NCBI GenBank assembly: GCA_026129405.1
Contig: JAHCID010000003.1
Coordinates: 582,001-646,000 of the forward strand
DNA length: 64,000 bases
Direction of reading: 5' to 3'
From: a bacterium
GTDB taxonomy: Bacteria > Desulfobacterota > Binatia > DP-6
The position numbers and the translations under genes were made by a program. Positions 32,522 through 42,272 of the stretch are shown here, piece after piece; the stretch's first letter is position 1, and the number at the start of each line of letters is the position of its first letter. The notes beneath the pieces are model-generated. The model was not told where the DNA came from, made no database searches, and saw only the letters and a list, made by a program, of their open reading frames with translations.

Positions 32522-33453
32522 GCCAGCACCTCCCGGGCCCGCGCGACGCCGGCGGGATCGCCGGTCGGCTGCGTCGGCAACCCCGGCACGATCCGCCGCA
32601 TGAGGCCGGCGAGAACCCGGCCCGGCCCGACCTCGAGCGCGACGGCCGCGCCCATGGCACCCACCGCCCGGGCGGTGTCCTCCCAGCGGACCGGCGCCGT
32701 CACCTGACGGACGAGCAGCGCGCGCACGTCGTCGGCGCCACCTACCGGGCGCGCCTCGACGCTGGTGACGACCGGCAGCGCAGGGGCCGCGAGCGGCACG
32801 TCCGCGAGCCAGGCGGCGAGGCCCTCGGCTGCGGGTGCCATCAGCGCGCAATGGAAGGGGGCGCTCACCGCGAGCCGCGTGGCGCGCGCACGCCGGGCCC
32901 CCGCCAGCGCGATCAGGCGCTCGACCGCGGCGGCGTGCCCCGCCACGACCACCTGTCCGCCCCCGTTCAGGTTGGCCGGCGTGCAGACGCCGTCGCCCGC
33001 GGCCTCGCGGCAGAGCGTCTCGACCTCGCCCGGGTCGAGCCCGAGCACCGCTGCCATCGCGCCTTCACCCACCGGCACCGCCGCCTGCATGAGCCGTCCG
33101 CGCTCGCGCACGCCGCGCACGGCATCGCCGAACGCGATCGCGCCGGCGACCACGAGCGCACTCCACTCGCCGAGGCTGTGGCCGGCGAGCGCGAGCGGGC
33201 GAACGCCGGTCTCGTCGGCGAGGACGCGCCAGGCCGCCACGCTGACGGCGAGGATCGCCGGCTGCGCGTGCGCGGTGAGCGCCAGCTCCTCCGCCGGCCC
33301 CGCGAAGCACAGGCGCGAGAGCGCGAAGCCGAGCGCCGCGTCGGCCTCGGCCAGCGTGGCGCGCGCGCGCGGGAAATCGCTCGCGAGCTCCCGGCCCATG
33401 CCGGGATGCTGCGAGCCCTGCCCCGGGAAGACGCAGACCGCGGCGACGGGCAG
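32518..33453 (-). CDS. fabD: Malonyl-CoA-ACP transacylase FabD
   Basis: A 311-aa transacylase charging ACP with malonate. FPGQGSQ (9-15) carries the oxyanion glutamine, and GHSLGEW (Ser93) the nucleophile. In frame, no ATG, GTG or TTG precedes FPGQGSQ back to a stop codon; the first ATG begins at GMGRELAS and would delete it. A CTG at 33453, one base after the rpmF stop and eight bases after AAGGA, gives a perfect N-terminus and is taken as the start. Confidence 0.93.
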   Translation of the reverse strand: MPVAAVCVFPGQGSQHPGMGRELASDFPRARATLAEADAALGFALSRLCFAGPAEELALTAHAQPAILAVSVAAWRVLADETGVRPLALAGHSLGEWSALVVAGAIAFGDAVRGVRERGRLMQAAVPVGEGAMAAVLGLDPGEVETLCREAAGDGVCTPANLNGGGQVVVAGHAAAVERLIALAGARRARATRLAVSAPFHCALMAPAAEGLAAWLADVPLAAPALPVVTSVEARPVGGADDVRALLVRQVTAPVRWEDTARAVGAMGAAVALEVGPGRVLAGLMRRIVPGLPTQPTGDPAGVARAREVLA

Positions 33454-33454
33454 G

Positions 33455-33637
33455 TCAGGCGTCCTTCGCTTCCTTCACCTGGCGCCCGCGGTAGGTGCCG
33501 CAATGCGGGCAGGCCCGATGCAGCAACGTGCGCTCGCCGCACTGCGGGCAGGCGATCGCGTGCGGCGCCGCGAGAGCGTCGTGGGCGCGACGCTTGTCGC
33601 GCTTGGTGGACGACGTGCGTCGCTTCGGCAGTCCCAT
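33455..33637 (-). CDS. rpmF: 50S ribosomal protein L32
   Basis: A 60-aa zinc-binding L32: the start GLPKRRTSSTKRDKRRAHD and cysteines CPQC...CPHC define the metal-containing paralogue. It precedes fabD by one base; plsX and fabH, normally next, are absent. Confidence 0.95.
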   Translation of the reverse strand: MGLPKRRTSSTKRDKRRAHDALAAPHAIACPQCGERTLLHRACPHCGTYRGRQVKEAKDA

Positions 33638-33677
33638 GGTGGAATCCTCCTCGAACTCGAATTGATCGGGCGGTCCG

Positions 33678-34208
33678 TCAGCTGCGGCGGACCAGCGTGC
33701 GGAGCGCCCCGAGCGGCCCGTCGCCGGGCTCGGTGTCGCAGGTGCAGACCGTGGTGTTGCGGTTGACGCCGCAGCGCGGACAGAGCCCGCGGCAGCTCTC
33801 GCTGCACAGCGCCCGGCTCGGCAGCGCGAGCAGGGTCTGCTCGCGCACCAGCGCCGTGACGTCGATCTCCTCGCCCTCGTAGAACGAGAGCCCGAGGTCG
33901 CCGTCGCCGAGCTCGCCGCCCTCGAGGTCGGCCGCGTTGCGCGGCGTCAGGACCACCGAGACCGGCACGTCGAGCGGCACCGCGAACTCGTCGAGGCAGC
34001 GGGCGCAGTGGCCGCGGGCGGCGCCGTGGACACGGCCGCCGAAGTACACGTCGAGGCCGGCACGGTAGTAGTCGAGATCGACGGCGAGGGCCTGCGGGAC
34101 GTCGTAGTCGCCGGCCCCCTTGCGCAGCTCGGCGTTCAAGGGGTCCGCGTCCTCGAGGTAGTGGAGCGCCTTCGGGGTCTCCACGATCTGGTCGATCGCG
34201 ATCTTCAT
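33678..34208 (-). CDS. DUF177 (YceD-like) protein
   Basis: A 176-aa protein with a CARCLDEF motif and a C-terminal cysteine cluster ([16 protein letters not shown]). This family usually precedes rpmF and is linked to rRNA accumulation. It is probably metal-binding; the precise role is not established. Confidence 0.88.
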   Translation of the reverse strand: MKIAIDQIVETPKALHYLEDADPLNAELRKGAGDYDVPQALAVDLDYYRAGLDVYFGGRVHGAARGHCARCLDEFAVPLDVPVSVVLTPRNAADLEGGELGDGDLGLSFYEGEEIDVTALVREQTLLALPSRALCSESCRGLCPRCGVNRNTTVCTCDTEPGDGPLGALRTLVRRS

Positions 34209-34277
34209 GCTCGGCGATACGGCCGGGGCCGATCGCGCACTATAGCGGGCCGGCCGCGGCTGGCGAAAGGGGCCGGC

Positions 34278-35306
34278 CTAGTCGGTCTCGGTTCCGGGTC
34301 CGTCGGCACCCAGCGCGCGCTCGAGTCGGCGGACCCGGCGGAGCAGCTCGGGCAGGCGCATGACGGCGCTCGTCACCCGCCGCCACAGACGCACGTCCAT
34401 CGCCGGGTAGCCGCCCCAGACCGTGCCCGCCGGGATGTCCGAGTGGATGCCGCTCTGGGCCGCGACCTGGGCGCCGTCGCCGATGGTGAGATGCCCGCTC
34501 GCCCCCACCTGGCCGCCGAGCATCACCCCGGCCCCCAGGCGCGTACCGCCCGCGAGCCCGGTCTGCGCGGCGAGGAGGCAGCTCGGGCCGATCCGGCAAC
34601 CGTGCGCGATCATGACCAGATTGTCGATCTTGGTGCCGCGGCCGACGTGAGTCGTGCCGAGGGCCGCGCGGTCGATCGTGCTGTTGGCGCCGATCTCGAC
34701 GTCGTCCTCGATCGTGACCGTACCGACCTGGGGTATCTTCCGCGCCCCGGTGGGCGTGGGCAGATAGCCGAAGCCGTCGCTGCCGACGACGGCGCCGGCG
34801 TGCAGCGTGACGCGATCCCCGATCACCACGGCCTCGCGCACGATCGCACCGGCGTGGGCGGTGAAGTCGTCGCCGATGCTGGCCCCGGGGTAGATCGTCA
34901 CGCGCGCGTGCAGCACGGCGTCGCGGCCGAGGCGTGCGCCGGCGCCCACGACGACGTGGGGCCCGATCGCGGCGCCCGGACCGATCTCCGCCGCCGGGTC
35001 GACGACCGCCGTCGGGTGCACGCCCGCCGGGGGGCGCACGGCCGGGTGGAACAGCTCGATCACCCGCACGAAGGCGAGATACGGCTGCGGGACGCGGATC
35101 ACCGGCACGGAGACCGCGGGCGCCTGCGGCGCCAGGACCAGTGCCGATGCCCGCGTACCCGCGAGGTGTCCCTCGAGCCGGCGGTCGGCGAGGAACGAGA
35201 TGGTGCCCGGGGTGGCGTCCTCGAGGGCGGCGACGCCGCGGATATCGACCTCGCCATCCCCCTCGACCTCGGCGTCCAGCGCGCGGGCGATGTCGGCGAG
35301 CCGCAT
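34278..35306 (-). CDS. lpxD: UDP-3-O-acylglucosamine N-acyltransferase LpxD
   Basis: A 342-aa lipid A enzyme. The N-terminal uridine-binding domain leads to a left-handed beta-helix of isoleucine-rich hexapeptide repeats; DGFGY and IAHGCRIG with the catalytic histidine are present. It is divergent from hisG and heads the fab/rib macro-operon. TAAGGG lies six bases before the ATG but its -35 (TGGCGG) is weak. Confidence 0.94.
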   Translation of the reverse strand: MRLADIARALDAEVEGDGEVDIRGVAALEDATPGTISFLADRRLEGHLAGTRASALVLAPQAPAVSVPVIRVPQPYLAFVRVIELFHPAVRPPAGVHPTAVVDPAAEIGPGAAIGPHVVVGAGARLGRDAVLHARVTIYPGASIGDDFTAHAGAIVREAVVIGDRVTLHAGAVVGSDGFGYLPTPTGARKIPQVGTVTIEDDVEIGANSTIDRAALGTTHVGRGTKIDNLVMIAHGCRIGPSCLLAAQTGLAGGTRLGAGVMLGGQVGASGHLTIGDGAQVAAQSGIHSDIPAGTVWGGYPAMDVRLWRRVTSAVMRLPELLRRVRRLERALGADGPGTETD

Positions 35307-35390
35307 CGCGCTCCCTTAGCCGACGCGCCGTGCGACCGCCACGGCTGCGGGTCGCTTTGCCCGGGGTCGCGTGGTAGGGGGCGCCGGATC

Positions 35391-36266
35391 ATGAACGTCC
35401 TTCAGCTGGGCATCCCGAAGGGCAGCCTCGAAGCCGCGACCGTGGAGCTCTTCCGGCGCTCCGGCTGGAAGATCGGCATCGACTCGCGCAGCTACTTCCC
35501 GACCGTCGACGATCCGGGCCTGCGCTGCCTCCTCGTGCGCGCCCAGGAGATGGCCCGCTACGTCGAGAGCGGCACGCTCGACGCCGGCATCACCGGCCGC
35601 GACTGGGTCCTCGAGTACGACGCCAAGGTCGTCAGCGCCAAGGAGCTCGTGTACTCGAAGACGAGCCTCCGCCCCACGCGCTGGGTGCTGGTCGTGAGCC
35701 GCGACTCGCCGGTCCAGAAGCCCGAGGACCTCCGCGGCGCGCGCATCGCGACCGAGCTGGTCGGCTACACGAAGCGCTGGTTCACGGAGCGCAAGATCGA
35801 CGTCCAGATCGAGTTCTCGTGGGGCGCGACGGAGGCCAAGGTGGCCGAGGGTCTGGTCGACGCGATCGTCGAGGTGACCGAGACCGGCTCGACGATCCGC
35901 GCCCACGGCCTGCGCATCGTCTGCGAGCTGTTCGAGTCGGTGCCGCAGCTGATCGTCAACCCGACCGCCTGGGACACGCCGTGGAAGCGCGAGAAGATCG
36001 AGCAGATCTCGATGCTCCTCCAGGGCGCGCTGCGGGCCGAGGCGCAGGTCGGGCTCAAGATGAACGTGCCGGCGGCGCAGCTCCCGGAGGTGGTCGCCCT
36101 GCTGCCGTCGATCACGGCGCCGACGGTCTCGAATCTCTATGGGACGGACTGGCTCGCGGTCGAGAGCGTCATCGCCGAGGCCACGGTGCGCGACCTCATC
36201 CCCCGGCTGATGCGCGCCGGCGCGGTGGGCATCATCGAGTACCCGCTCAACAAGATCTGCGGCTGA
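35391..36266 (+). CDS. hisG: ATP phosphoribosyltransferase, long form (HisG)
   Basis: A 291-aa first enzyme of histidine synthesis. GIPKGSLE and [14 protein letters not shown] match the catalytic domain; [13 protein letters not shown] is the PRPP loop. Residues beyond about 215 form the ACT-like regulatory domain, so it does not need HisZ. An isolated his gene here. Confidence 0.93.
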   Translation: MNVLQLGIPKGSLEAATVELFRRSGWKIGIDSRSYFPTVDDPGLRCLLVRAQEMARYVESGTLDAGITGRDWVLEYDAKVVSAKELVYSKTSLRPTRWVLVVSRDSPVQKPEDLRGARIATELVGYTKRWFTERKIDVQIEFSWGATEAKVAEGLVDAIVEVTETGSTIRAHGLRIVCELFESVPQLIVNPTAWDTPWKREKIEQISMLLQGALRAEAQVGLKMNVPAAQLPEVVALLPSITAPTVSNLYGTDWLAVESVIAEATVRDLIPRLMRAGAVGIIEYPLNKICG

Positions 36267-36392
36267 TGCGGCTTGCGGCGGGCGCGGCGTTCGGGATACG
36301 GGATCGCGACTCCGCGCCGCAGAAGGCGTCCTGATGCGAGGGCCCAGGGTTTTTCATTGGTGCGAGCCCCCCGAGGCGACGATACGGGTGCG

Positions 36393-37355
36393 ATGGATCG
36401 CGCTCCGCTCCCCGACGTGCCGGACGCGGCGCCTGCGGGGACGGCCGCAGTGACTCCCGCGACCCTGCCCCTCGGTGCCACCGCCGCGTGGCGGCGCGTC
36501 GCCGACTACGTCGAGCTGACGAAGCCGCGCGTGGTGATGATGGTGCTGGTCACCACGGTCGTCGGCTACTACCTCGGCTCCGCCGGCACCTCCGACCTCG
36601 TGCGCCTGGTCCACACGCTCGTCGGGACGGCGCTCGCCGCCGGAGGCACGCTGGCGCTGAACCAGTGGATGGAGCGCGACGTCGACGCGCGCATGGAGCG
36701 CACCCGGCGCCGGCCGCTGCCCGAAGGACGCGTCCTGCCGATCGAGGCGTTCGTACTCGGCAGCGCCCTCGTCGTCGCCGGACTCGCCTGGCTCCTCGTC
36801 ACGGTCAACGTGCTCTGCGCGGCGGTGACGGCGGTCGTGGTGGTGACGTATCTCGGCCTCTACACCCCGCTCAAGCAGGTGACGTCGGCCTGCTCGCTGG
36901 TCGGGGCGGTGCCGGGCGCCCTGCCGCCGGTCGCCGGCTTCGCGGCCGCGTGCGATCGTCTCGACCCGCTCGCGTGGGTGCTCTTCGCGATCCTGTTCTT
37001 CTGGCAGATTCCACACACGCTCGCGATCGGGCAGCTCTACCGCGACGACTACGCGCGCGGCGGCATCCGCGTCCTCCCGGTCGTCGACCGCGACGGGCCC
37101 AGCACCGCCACGCATGCGGTGACGAACTGCCTCGCGTTGCTGCCCGTCGCGCTGCTGCCGACGTTCCTCGGCGTCGTAGGCACGGCCTACTTCTTCGTCG
37201 CGCTCGTCGCCGGACTCGGATTCCTCTGGGCGGCGATCGGCCTCGCGCGCCGCGGCGGCGCGGCCGACGCCCGGCGGCTCCTCGTGGCCTCGCTCGTCTA
37301 CCTGCCCGTGCTGCTGGCGGCGATGGCCTTCGACAAGCTGCCCCTGATGCCGTGA
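36393..37355 (+). CDS. ctaB: Protoheme IX farnesyltransferase (heme O synthase)
   Basis: A 320-aa polytopic UbiA-family prenyltransferase that farnesylates heme B for heme-copper oxidases. The polyprenyl-diphosphate motif NQWMERDVDARMERT begins at Asn90, and the second aspartate motif is DDYARGG. About nine membrane segments. The ATG at 36393 is favoured; an upstream in-frame ATG would add a basic tail. The stop overlaps SCO1. Confidence 0.93.
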   Translation: MDRAPLPDVPDAAPAGTAAVTPATLPLGATAAWRRVADYVELTKPRVVMMVLVTTVVGYYLGSAGTSDLVRLVHTLVGTALAAGGTLALNQWMERDVDARMERTRRRPLPEGRVLPIEAFVLGSALVVAGLAWLLVTVNVLCAAVTAVVVVTYLGLYTPLKQVTSACSLVGAVPGALPPVAGFAAACDRLDPLAWVLFAILFFWQIPHTLAIGQLYRDDYARGGIRVLPVVDRDGPSTATHAVTNCLALLPVALLPTFLGVVGTAYFFVALVAGLGFLWAAIGLARRGGAADARRLLVASLVYLPVLLAAMAFDKLPLMP

Positions 37356-37936
37356 GCGCGGCGCGCGTGCGCCGCGCGGCCACCGCGCTCGCCCTGCTCG
37401 TTCTCGTCGCGGGCTGCGGGCGCGAGGAGCTGCCGGTCCTCGGCACGTTGCCGCCCTTCACGCTCACCGAGCGCACCGGCAGCCCGGTCGGCTCCGACGC
37501 GCTCGCCGGACACGTGTGGATCGCCGACTTCGTCTTCACCCGCTGCCCCGGCGTCTGTCCGGTCCTGAGCCAGCGCATGGCCGACCTGCGGCCCAAGCTG
37601 CCGAAGGGCGACGACGGCGTGCGGCTGGTGTCGATCACCGTCGATCCGGTGCACGACACGCCCGAGGTGCTGCAACCGTATGCGGAGCGCTTCGGCGCCG
37701 GCCGCGAGTGGCTCTTCCTCACCGGCTCGCGCGACGGCGTCGGCCGGCTCCTGCGCGACGGCTTCAAGGTCGGCTTCGCGGACGACGGCCCCGCGGAAGC
37801 GCCGATCACGCACAGCGAGCGGTTCGTGCTCGTCGACCGCGCTCTCCAGATCCGCGGCTATTACGTGGGCACCGATCCCGCGGACCTGGCGCGCCTGGTC
37901 GCCGACGCCATCGCGCTCACCCGTCGGCCCGGCTGA
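37352..37936 (+). CDS. SCO1/SenC copper-delivery lipoprotein
   Basis: A 194-aa thioredoxin-fold copper chaperone for cytochrome oxidase. A lipoprotein signal ends in LVAGC (Cys22), and the copper ligands are CPGVC (Cys65, Cys69) and His154 in THSERF. It begins with GTG overlapping the ctaB stop, so heme O synthesis and Cu-A assembly are coupled. The oxidase subunits are outside the window. Confidence 0.92.
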   Translation: MSAARVRRAATALALLVLVAGCGREELPVLGTLPPFTLTERTGSPVGSDALAGHVWIADFVFTRCPGVCPVLSQRMADLRPKLPKGDDGVRLVSITVDPVHDTPEVLQPYAERFGAGREWLFLTGSRDGVGRLLRDGFKVGFADDGPAEAPITHSERFVLVDRALQIRGYYVGTDPADLARLVADAIALTRRPG

Positions 37937-37946
37937 GCGCGCGCGC

Positions 37947-38723
37947 CTACAGCGTCGCGCTGCGACGCGCGACGGCGACGGCCGCGGCCAGGGTCGCGAG
38001 CCCGAACACGGTGCTGACGACGAGCCCCGTCGCCGGCGACGGCAGCGCGCCGGTCGGCACCGTCTGGCCGAGCCACATCGCCTGCCGCAGCAGCGCGACG
38101 CCGTAGGTGAGCGGGTCGAGCCGCATGATCCACACCAGGGCGTCCGGCAGCCCCTCGGGCGGGAAGAAGGCGCCCGACAGGAACCAGATCGGCAGCAGGA
38201 TCAGGTTCATCACCGCATGGAACCCCTGGGTCGAGTCCATGCGCCACGCGATCACCAGCCCGAGGTTCGTGAGGCCGAAGCCGACCAGCGCCATTGCACC
38301 GAGCGTCGCGAGCACGCGCTCGGGCGTGAGCACGACGCCCGCGAACGGGGCCAGCACGAGGAAGAGCGCACCCTGGAGCACGGCGAGGCTCGTCGCGCCG
38401 AGGGATTGCCCGAGCACGATCGCGGCCCGCGGTACGGGCGCCACCAGCACGCCCTGGAGGAAACCCGCGCGGCGGTCCTCGACCACGGCGATGGTCGAGA
38501 AGATCGCCGTGAACAGGAGCACGAGCGCGAGCACACCGGGATAGAAGTACTGGAGGTAGTCGCTGCCCGCGGCGGCGCCTGCCGGGCGGAACGACGCCGA
38601 CAGACCGCCGCCGAGGAGCAGCCAGAACACGATCGGCTGTGCGAGCGCCCCGACGATGCGGCTACGCTGGCGCAGGAAGCGCACGACCTCGCGTTGCCAC
38701 AGCGTCGCGATCGCGAGCGTCAT
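37947..38723 (-). CDS. ABC-2 type transporter permease
   Basis: A 258-aa integral membrane protein with six predicted spans and the ABC-2 signature around residues 150-215 (NLILLPIWFLSGAFFPPE). It overlaps the ATPase stop (ATGA). Likely exports a drug, lipid or polymer; substrate unknown. Confidence 0.9.
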   Translation of the reverse strand: MTLAIATLWQREVVRFLRQRSRIVGALAQPIVFWLLLGGGLSASFRPAGAAAGSDYLQYFYPGVLALVLLFTAIFSTIAVVEDRRAGFLQGVLVAPVPRAAIVLGQSLGATSLAVLQGALFLVLAPFAGVVLTPERVLATLGAMALVGFGLTNLGLVIAWRMDSTQGFHAVMNLILLPIWFLSGAFFPPEGLPDALVWIMRLDPLTYGVALLRQAMWLGQTVPTGALPSPATGLVVSTVFGLATLAAAVAVARRSATL

Positions 38724-39721
38724 CGTGCGCCCTCCGGCGCCTCGGCTCCGGCGTCGAAGAACGTCCGCCCGGTGAGGCGCACGAAGACGTCCTCGAGCGT
38801 CGGCCGCCCGACGCTGACGCTGTGGACGTCGTCGCCCAGCGCCTCGACGACCTCGCGCACCAGCTCATGGCCGCGCGGATGCTCGAGACGCAAGGTGCCG
38901 TCGACGAGACGCGTCTCCAGCCGCAGCCGCTCGCGCAGCCGGGCCTGGAGGCGTGCGGGGTCGCGCCCCTGGATGACGACGACGTCGCCGCCGACGGCGG
39001 CCTTCAGCGTGCCGGGTGCGTCGAGCGCGACCAGGCGGCCGCGATCGAGGACGGCGACCCGGTCGCAGCGCTCGGCCTCGTCCATGTGGTGCGTCGTGAG
39101 GAGCACCGTCGTGCCTTCCTGCGCGCGCACCTCGGCGAGGTGGCCGAGCAGATCGCGGCGCGCACCCGGATCGAGCCCGGTGCTCGGCTCGTCGAGCAGG
39201 AGGACGGACGGCTGCGGCAGCAGGCCCTTCGCCAGCTCCACACGGCGCGCGAGTCCGCCCGAGAGCTTCTCGACCAGATCGCGACGCCGGTCGCCGAGCC
39301 CGAAGCGGCCCAGCTGCCGCTCGATACGCTCCCGCAGATCGGCGCCGCGCAGGCCGTGGAGGCGGCCGTGGTGGCGGAGGTTCTCCTCCACGGTGAGCTT
39401 GCCGTCGACGCTCGGGTGCTGGAACACGATGCCGATGCGGCGGCGCACGCCGGCGGGATCGGCCACCACGTCGTGCCCCTCGATACGCGCCGCGCCCCCG
39501 GTCGGCCGCTGGAGCGTGGCGAGGATGCGGAAGAGCGTGCTCTTGCCGCCGCCGTTCGGCCCGAGCAGGCCGAAGAGCTCCCCGGGGGCGACGGCGAACG
39601 AGATGCCGCCCAGCGCCGTGCGATCGCCGTAGCGCTGCACGAGGGCGTCGACGGCGATGGCGGGCGTGGCGGTCACGGAAGTGGGCGCCGCGTCGGTCGC
39701 GGCGAGGCGGGCGGTGGACAC
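38720..39721 (-). CDS. ABC transporter ATPase (DrrA/ABC-2 type)
   Basis: A 333-aa ATPase: Walker A GPNGGGKST, signature LSGGLARR, Walker B VLLLDEPSTGLDP. The C-terminal extension is like DrrA drug-export ATPases. It starts with GTG. TATGGG eight bases upstream with a weak TGGTCC at 17-base spacing could be a promoter. Coupled with the permease. Confidence 0.9.
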   Translation of the reverse strand: MSTARLAATDAAPTSVTATPAIAVDALVQRYGDRTALGGISFAVAPGELFGLLGPNGGGKSTLFRILATLQRPTGGAARIEGHDVVADPAGVRRRIGIVFQHPSVDGKLTVEENLRHHGRLHGLRGADLRERIERQLGRFGLGDRRRDLVEKLSGGLARRVELAKGLLPQPSVLLLDEPSTGLDPGARRDLLGHLAEVRAQEGTTVLLTTHHMDEAERCDRVAVLDRGRLVALDAPGTLKAAVGGDVVVIQGRDPARLQARLRERLRLETRLVDGTLRLEHPRGHELVREVVEALGDDVHSVSVGRPTLEDVFVRLTGRTFFDAGAEAPEGAR

Positions 39722-39776
39722 GCGGCCCGCCCATAGCGGATGCGCCCCGGCGGGACCAGCGCGCGCCCCGCACCGC

Positions 39777-41063
39777 TCATCGCGACGACGCCGCCGGCCG
39801 CGTCGCGCCGGCGGCGGGGGCGTCCGCGCTGCCGTCGGACACGAGCAGGGCGACGACGCGGCGGGCGTTGCGCCGCTGGTCGTGCTGCCGCTCGACGAGC
39901 GCCCGCCCCTGCCGCCCGAGGAAGGCCCGCCGCTCGGGCGCAGTCGCCAGGTCGGCGATGGCGTCGGCGAGCGCGAGGGTGTCGTTCGGCGGCACGATGA
40001 CGCCGGTCTCGCCGTCGCGCACCAGCTCCGGGATGCCGGACACGGCGCAGCTGACGACCGGGCGTCCCGTCGCCATCGCCTCCATGAAGACGGTCGGGAT
40101 GCCGTCCATGTCGCCGTTGTGGTCGCGGCGGCACGGCATGACGAAGAGGTGGCAGGCACGCATCTCGCGTGCGACCTCCTCCTGCGGGATCGGCTGGCCG
40201 ATCAGCACGTGGTCGCCGAGCGCGTGGCGCGCGACCTGCGCCTCGAGCGCCGGGCGCAGCGGGCCGTCGCCGAACACGCGCAGGCTGAACGCGCACCCGC
40301 GCTCCCGCAGCACCGCGCAGGCGTCGATCAGCGTGTCGATGCCCTTCTTCTCCTGGAAGCGCGCGACGCACAGCAGGCGCAGCCTGCCGTCGTCGGGCGC
40401 GGGCGGCTCGGCGTGGAACAGCTCGGTCGGGATACCGACGTACACCGTCTGCACGCGCGCGCGCTCCGCCGCCGGCAGCATCGCGCGCAGGAGATCGCGC
40501 GCATAGTCGTTCACCGTGAACGCGCGCGCGGCGCGGCGCAGCTTCCAGCCGAGCGTCGCGTTCCGCCAGCGCGGATGCGTGGAGTAGATGTCGTAGGCGT
40601 GCGCCGTGAACGAGAACGGGACGCCCGCGACGGCGCCCGCGATGGCGGCCGTATCGGCCGTCTGCATGGCGAAGTGGGCGTGGAGGTGCTCGACGCCGAG
40701 CGCGCGCAATCGGTGCGCCGCGGCGAGCGCTTTCGGCGTCACCGCCAGCAGGCGCACGTGCGCCCAGGGGCTGGCGCCGGCGGCACGATGCGCGCCCGCG
40801 AGCGTGCGCAGCACGCGCCACGGCCGCGTGACGAGCACGCGCAGGGCGAGCCCGAGCGTGGCGCCGTCGACGAGCGGCGCCGGCAGGACGCTCGCCGGCC
40901 GCAGGCGCGCGAACGTCCCGTGCCGCACGCCGCCGGCCTCGCCCGGGTACAGGGGCAGCACGACGAGGGCGTGGCCCGCGTCCTGCACCTCGACCATCTC
41001 GTTGACGACGAACGGCTGCGAGCCGAGCGGCGGCCAGGCCGGGATGACGTAGGCGATGCGCAT
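39777..41063 (-). CDS. GT4 family glycosyltransferase
   Basis: A 428-aa GT-B fold sugar transferase. The N-terminal Rossmann segment AYVIPAWPPLGSQPFV, FTAHAYDIY, the EKKGIDTLIDA motif and the C-terminal EAMATGRPVV with the EX7E pattern are present. Probably builds a cell-surface glycan with the neighbouring GT4 protein; acceptor unknown. Confidence 0.88.
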   Translation of the reverse strand: MRIAYVIPAWPPLGSQPFVVNEMVEVQDAGHALVVLPLYPGEAGGVRHGTFARLRPASVLPAPLVDGATLGLALRVLVTRPWRVLRTLAGAHRAAGASPWAHVRLLAVTPKALAAAHRLRALGVEHLHAHFAMQTADTAAIAGAVAGVPFSFTAHAYDIYSTHPRWRNATLGWKLRRAARAFTVNDYARDLLRAMLPAAERARVQTVYVGIPTELFHAEPPAPDDGRLRLLCVARFQEKKGIDTLIDACAVLRERGCAFSLRVFGDGPLRPALEAQVARHALGDHVLIGQPIPQEEVAREMRACHLFVMPCRRDHNGDMDGIPTVFMEAMATGRPVVSCAVSGIPELVRDGETGVIVPPNDTLALADAIADLATAPERRAFLGRQGRALVERQHDQRRNARRVVALLVSDGSADAPAAGATRPAASSR

Positions 41064-41069
41064 CGAGCG

Positions 41070-42233
41070 TCAGGCGGCCGCAGCGCCCGGCTCGAAGCCG
41101 CGCGCCCGCAGATGGTCCAGGTAGACGGCGGTCGTGCGTCGCACCATGGCCTCGAGGGAGAACTCGTCCTCGATGCGCCGGCGCGCCGCGAGCCGCAGGC
41201 GCTCGGTGCGCCCGGGGTCGCGCAGCAGCGCGGTGATCGCGTCGGCCACCGCCTCGGGCTGTCGCGCAGGGACCAGCACCCCCGTCTCTCCGTCGACGAC
41301 CAGCTCGCGGCAGCCGCCGACGTCGGTCGCGACGGCCACGGCGCCGGTCGCCATCGCCTCGATGACGACGTTCGGCAGGCCCTCGTAGAGCGACGTCAGG
41401 GCGAGGACGTCCACGCCGGCGAGCACCGCGGGGACGTCGTGGCGCAGGCCGGTGAAGTGCACGCGCTCGGCGATCCCGAGCGACGTCGCGAGCGCGACCA
41501 GCTCCTCGCGCAGCCCGCCCTCGCCGACGACGAGGAAGTCGACGTCGGCACACGCCGGCGCCAGGCGGGCCGCTGCGCGCAGGTAGGTGGGATAGTCCTT
41601 CTGCTCGGCGAGGCGTCCGACCTGCGCCACGAGACGCCGCTGCGGGGCGAAGCCCGCGGCGGCGCGGGCCGCGGCGCGCGCGGGCTCGAAGCGCGGCAGG
41701 CGCGCGAGGTCGATGCCGTTCGGGATGACGCACATCTTGTCGGCCGCGAGGCCCTGGCGCTCGACGAGGCCGTCGGCGATCGCCCGGCAGTTGAGGAGGT
41801 ACGTATCGGTGAGGCGATCGAGCACGCGCTCGACGGCGATCTGCCAGCCCGGGCGCGCGATCACGTTGCGCTCCGCGGTGAGCACGATCGGGATGCCGAG
41901 CCCGGTCGCGGCGAGACGCCCGTAGGAGTTCCCCGACCAGAGCACGGTGTGCAGCAGGCGCGGCGCGAAGGCGCGCAGCGCCCGGCGCAGCCGCAGGAGC
42001 CGGCCGGCGTCGGCCGAGCCGCGGGCCGCGAGCTCGTGGACCGGCACACCGAGCTCGCGCAGCGGTCCCGCCCAGTAGCCGCCCGCGGCGAGCGCGAACA
42101 CCGCGGGCTCGAAGCGGGCACGGTCGAGCCCGCGCAGCAGCTCGTAGAGCTGGTACTCGGCGCCGCCCTTCCCGAGCTCGCCGATGACGTACGCGATGCG
42201 ATGGCGCGAGGATCCGGGCATGCGGGGCCGCAC
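41070..42233 (-). CDS. GT4 family glycosyltransferase
   Basis: A 387-aa GT-B enzyme: RIAYVIGELGKGGAEYQLYEL at the N-terminus, VIPNGID, GRLAEQKDY and IEAMATGAVAVATDVGG. Either GTG 42233 or ATG 42221 may be the start. It lies seven bases upstream of the other GT4, suggesting one unit; the donor sugar is not readable. Confidence 0.87.
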   Translation of the reverse strand: MRPRMPGSSRHRIAYVIGELGKGGAEYQLYELLRGLDRARFEPAVFALAAGGYWAGPLRELGVPVHELAARGSADAGRLLRLRRALRAFAPRLLHTVLWSGNSYGRLAATGLGIPIVLTAERNVIARPGWQIAVERVLDRLTDTYLLNCRAIADGLVERQGLAADKMCVIPNGIDLARLPRFEPARAAARAAAGFAPQRRLVAQVGRLAEQKDYPTYLRAAARLAPACADVDFLVVGEGGLREELVALATSLGIAERVHFTGLRHDVPAVLAGVDVLALTSLYEGLPNVVIEAMATGAVAVATDVGGCRELVVDGETGVLVPARQPEAVADAITALLRDPGRTERLRLAARRRIEDEFSLEAMVRRTTAVYLDHLRARGFEPGAAAA

Positions 42234-42272
42234 GGTCAGGTATGCCGGGCCGTCCCGCGAAGGTCGAGCGCG

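Noticed and set aside
36321-36356. Terminator after hisG (hairpin then TTTTT)
   Set aside because: Only a four-base stem could be drawn; too weak to call.
36357-36388. Promoter TTGGTG...TACGGG before ctaB
   Set aside because: Spacer would be 20 bases and the gap to ATG only four; outside the geometry seen elsewhere.
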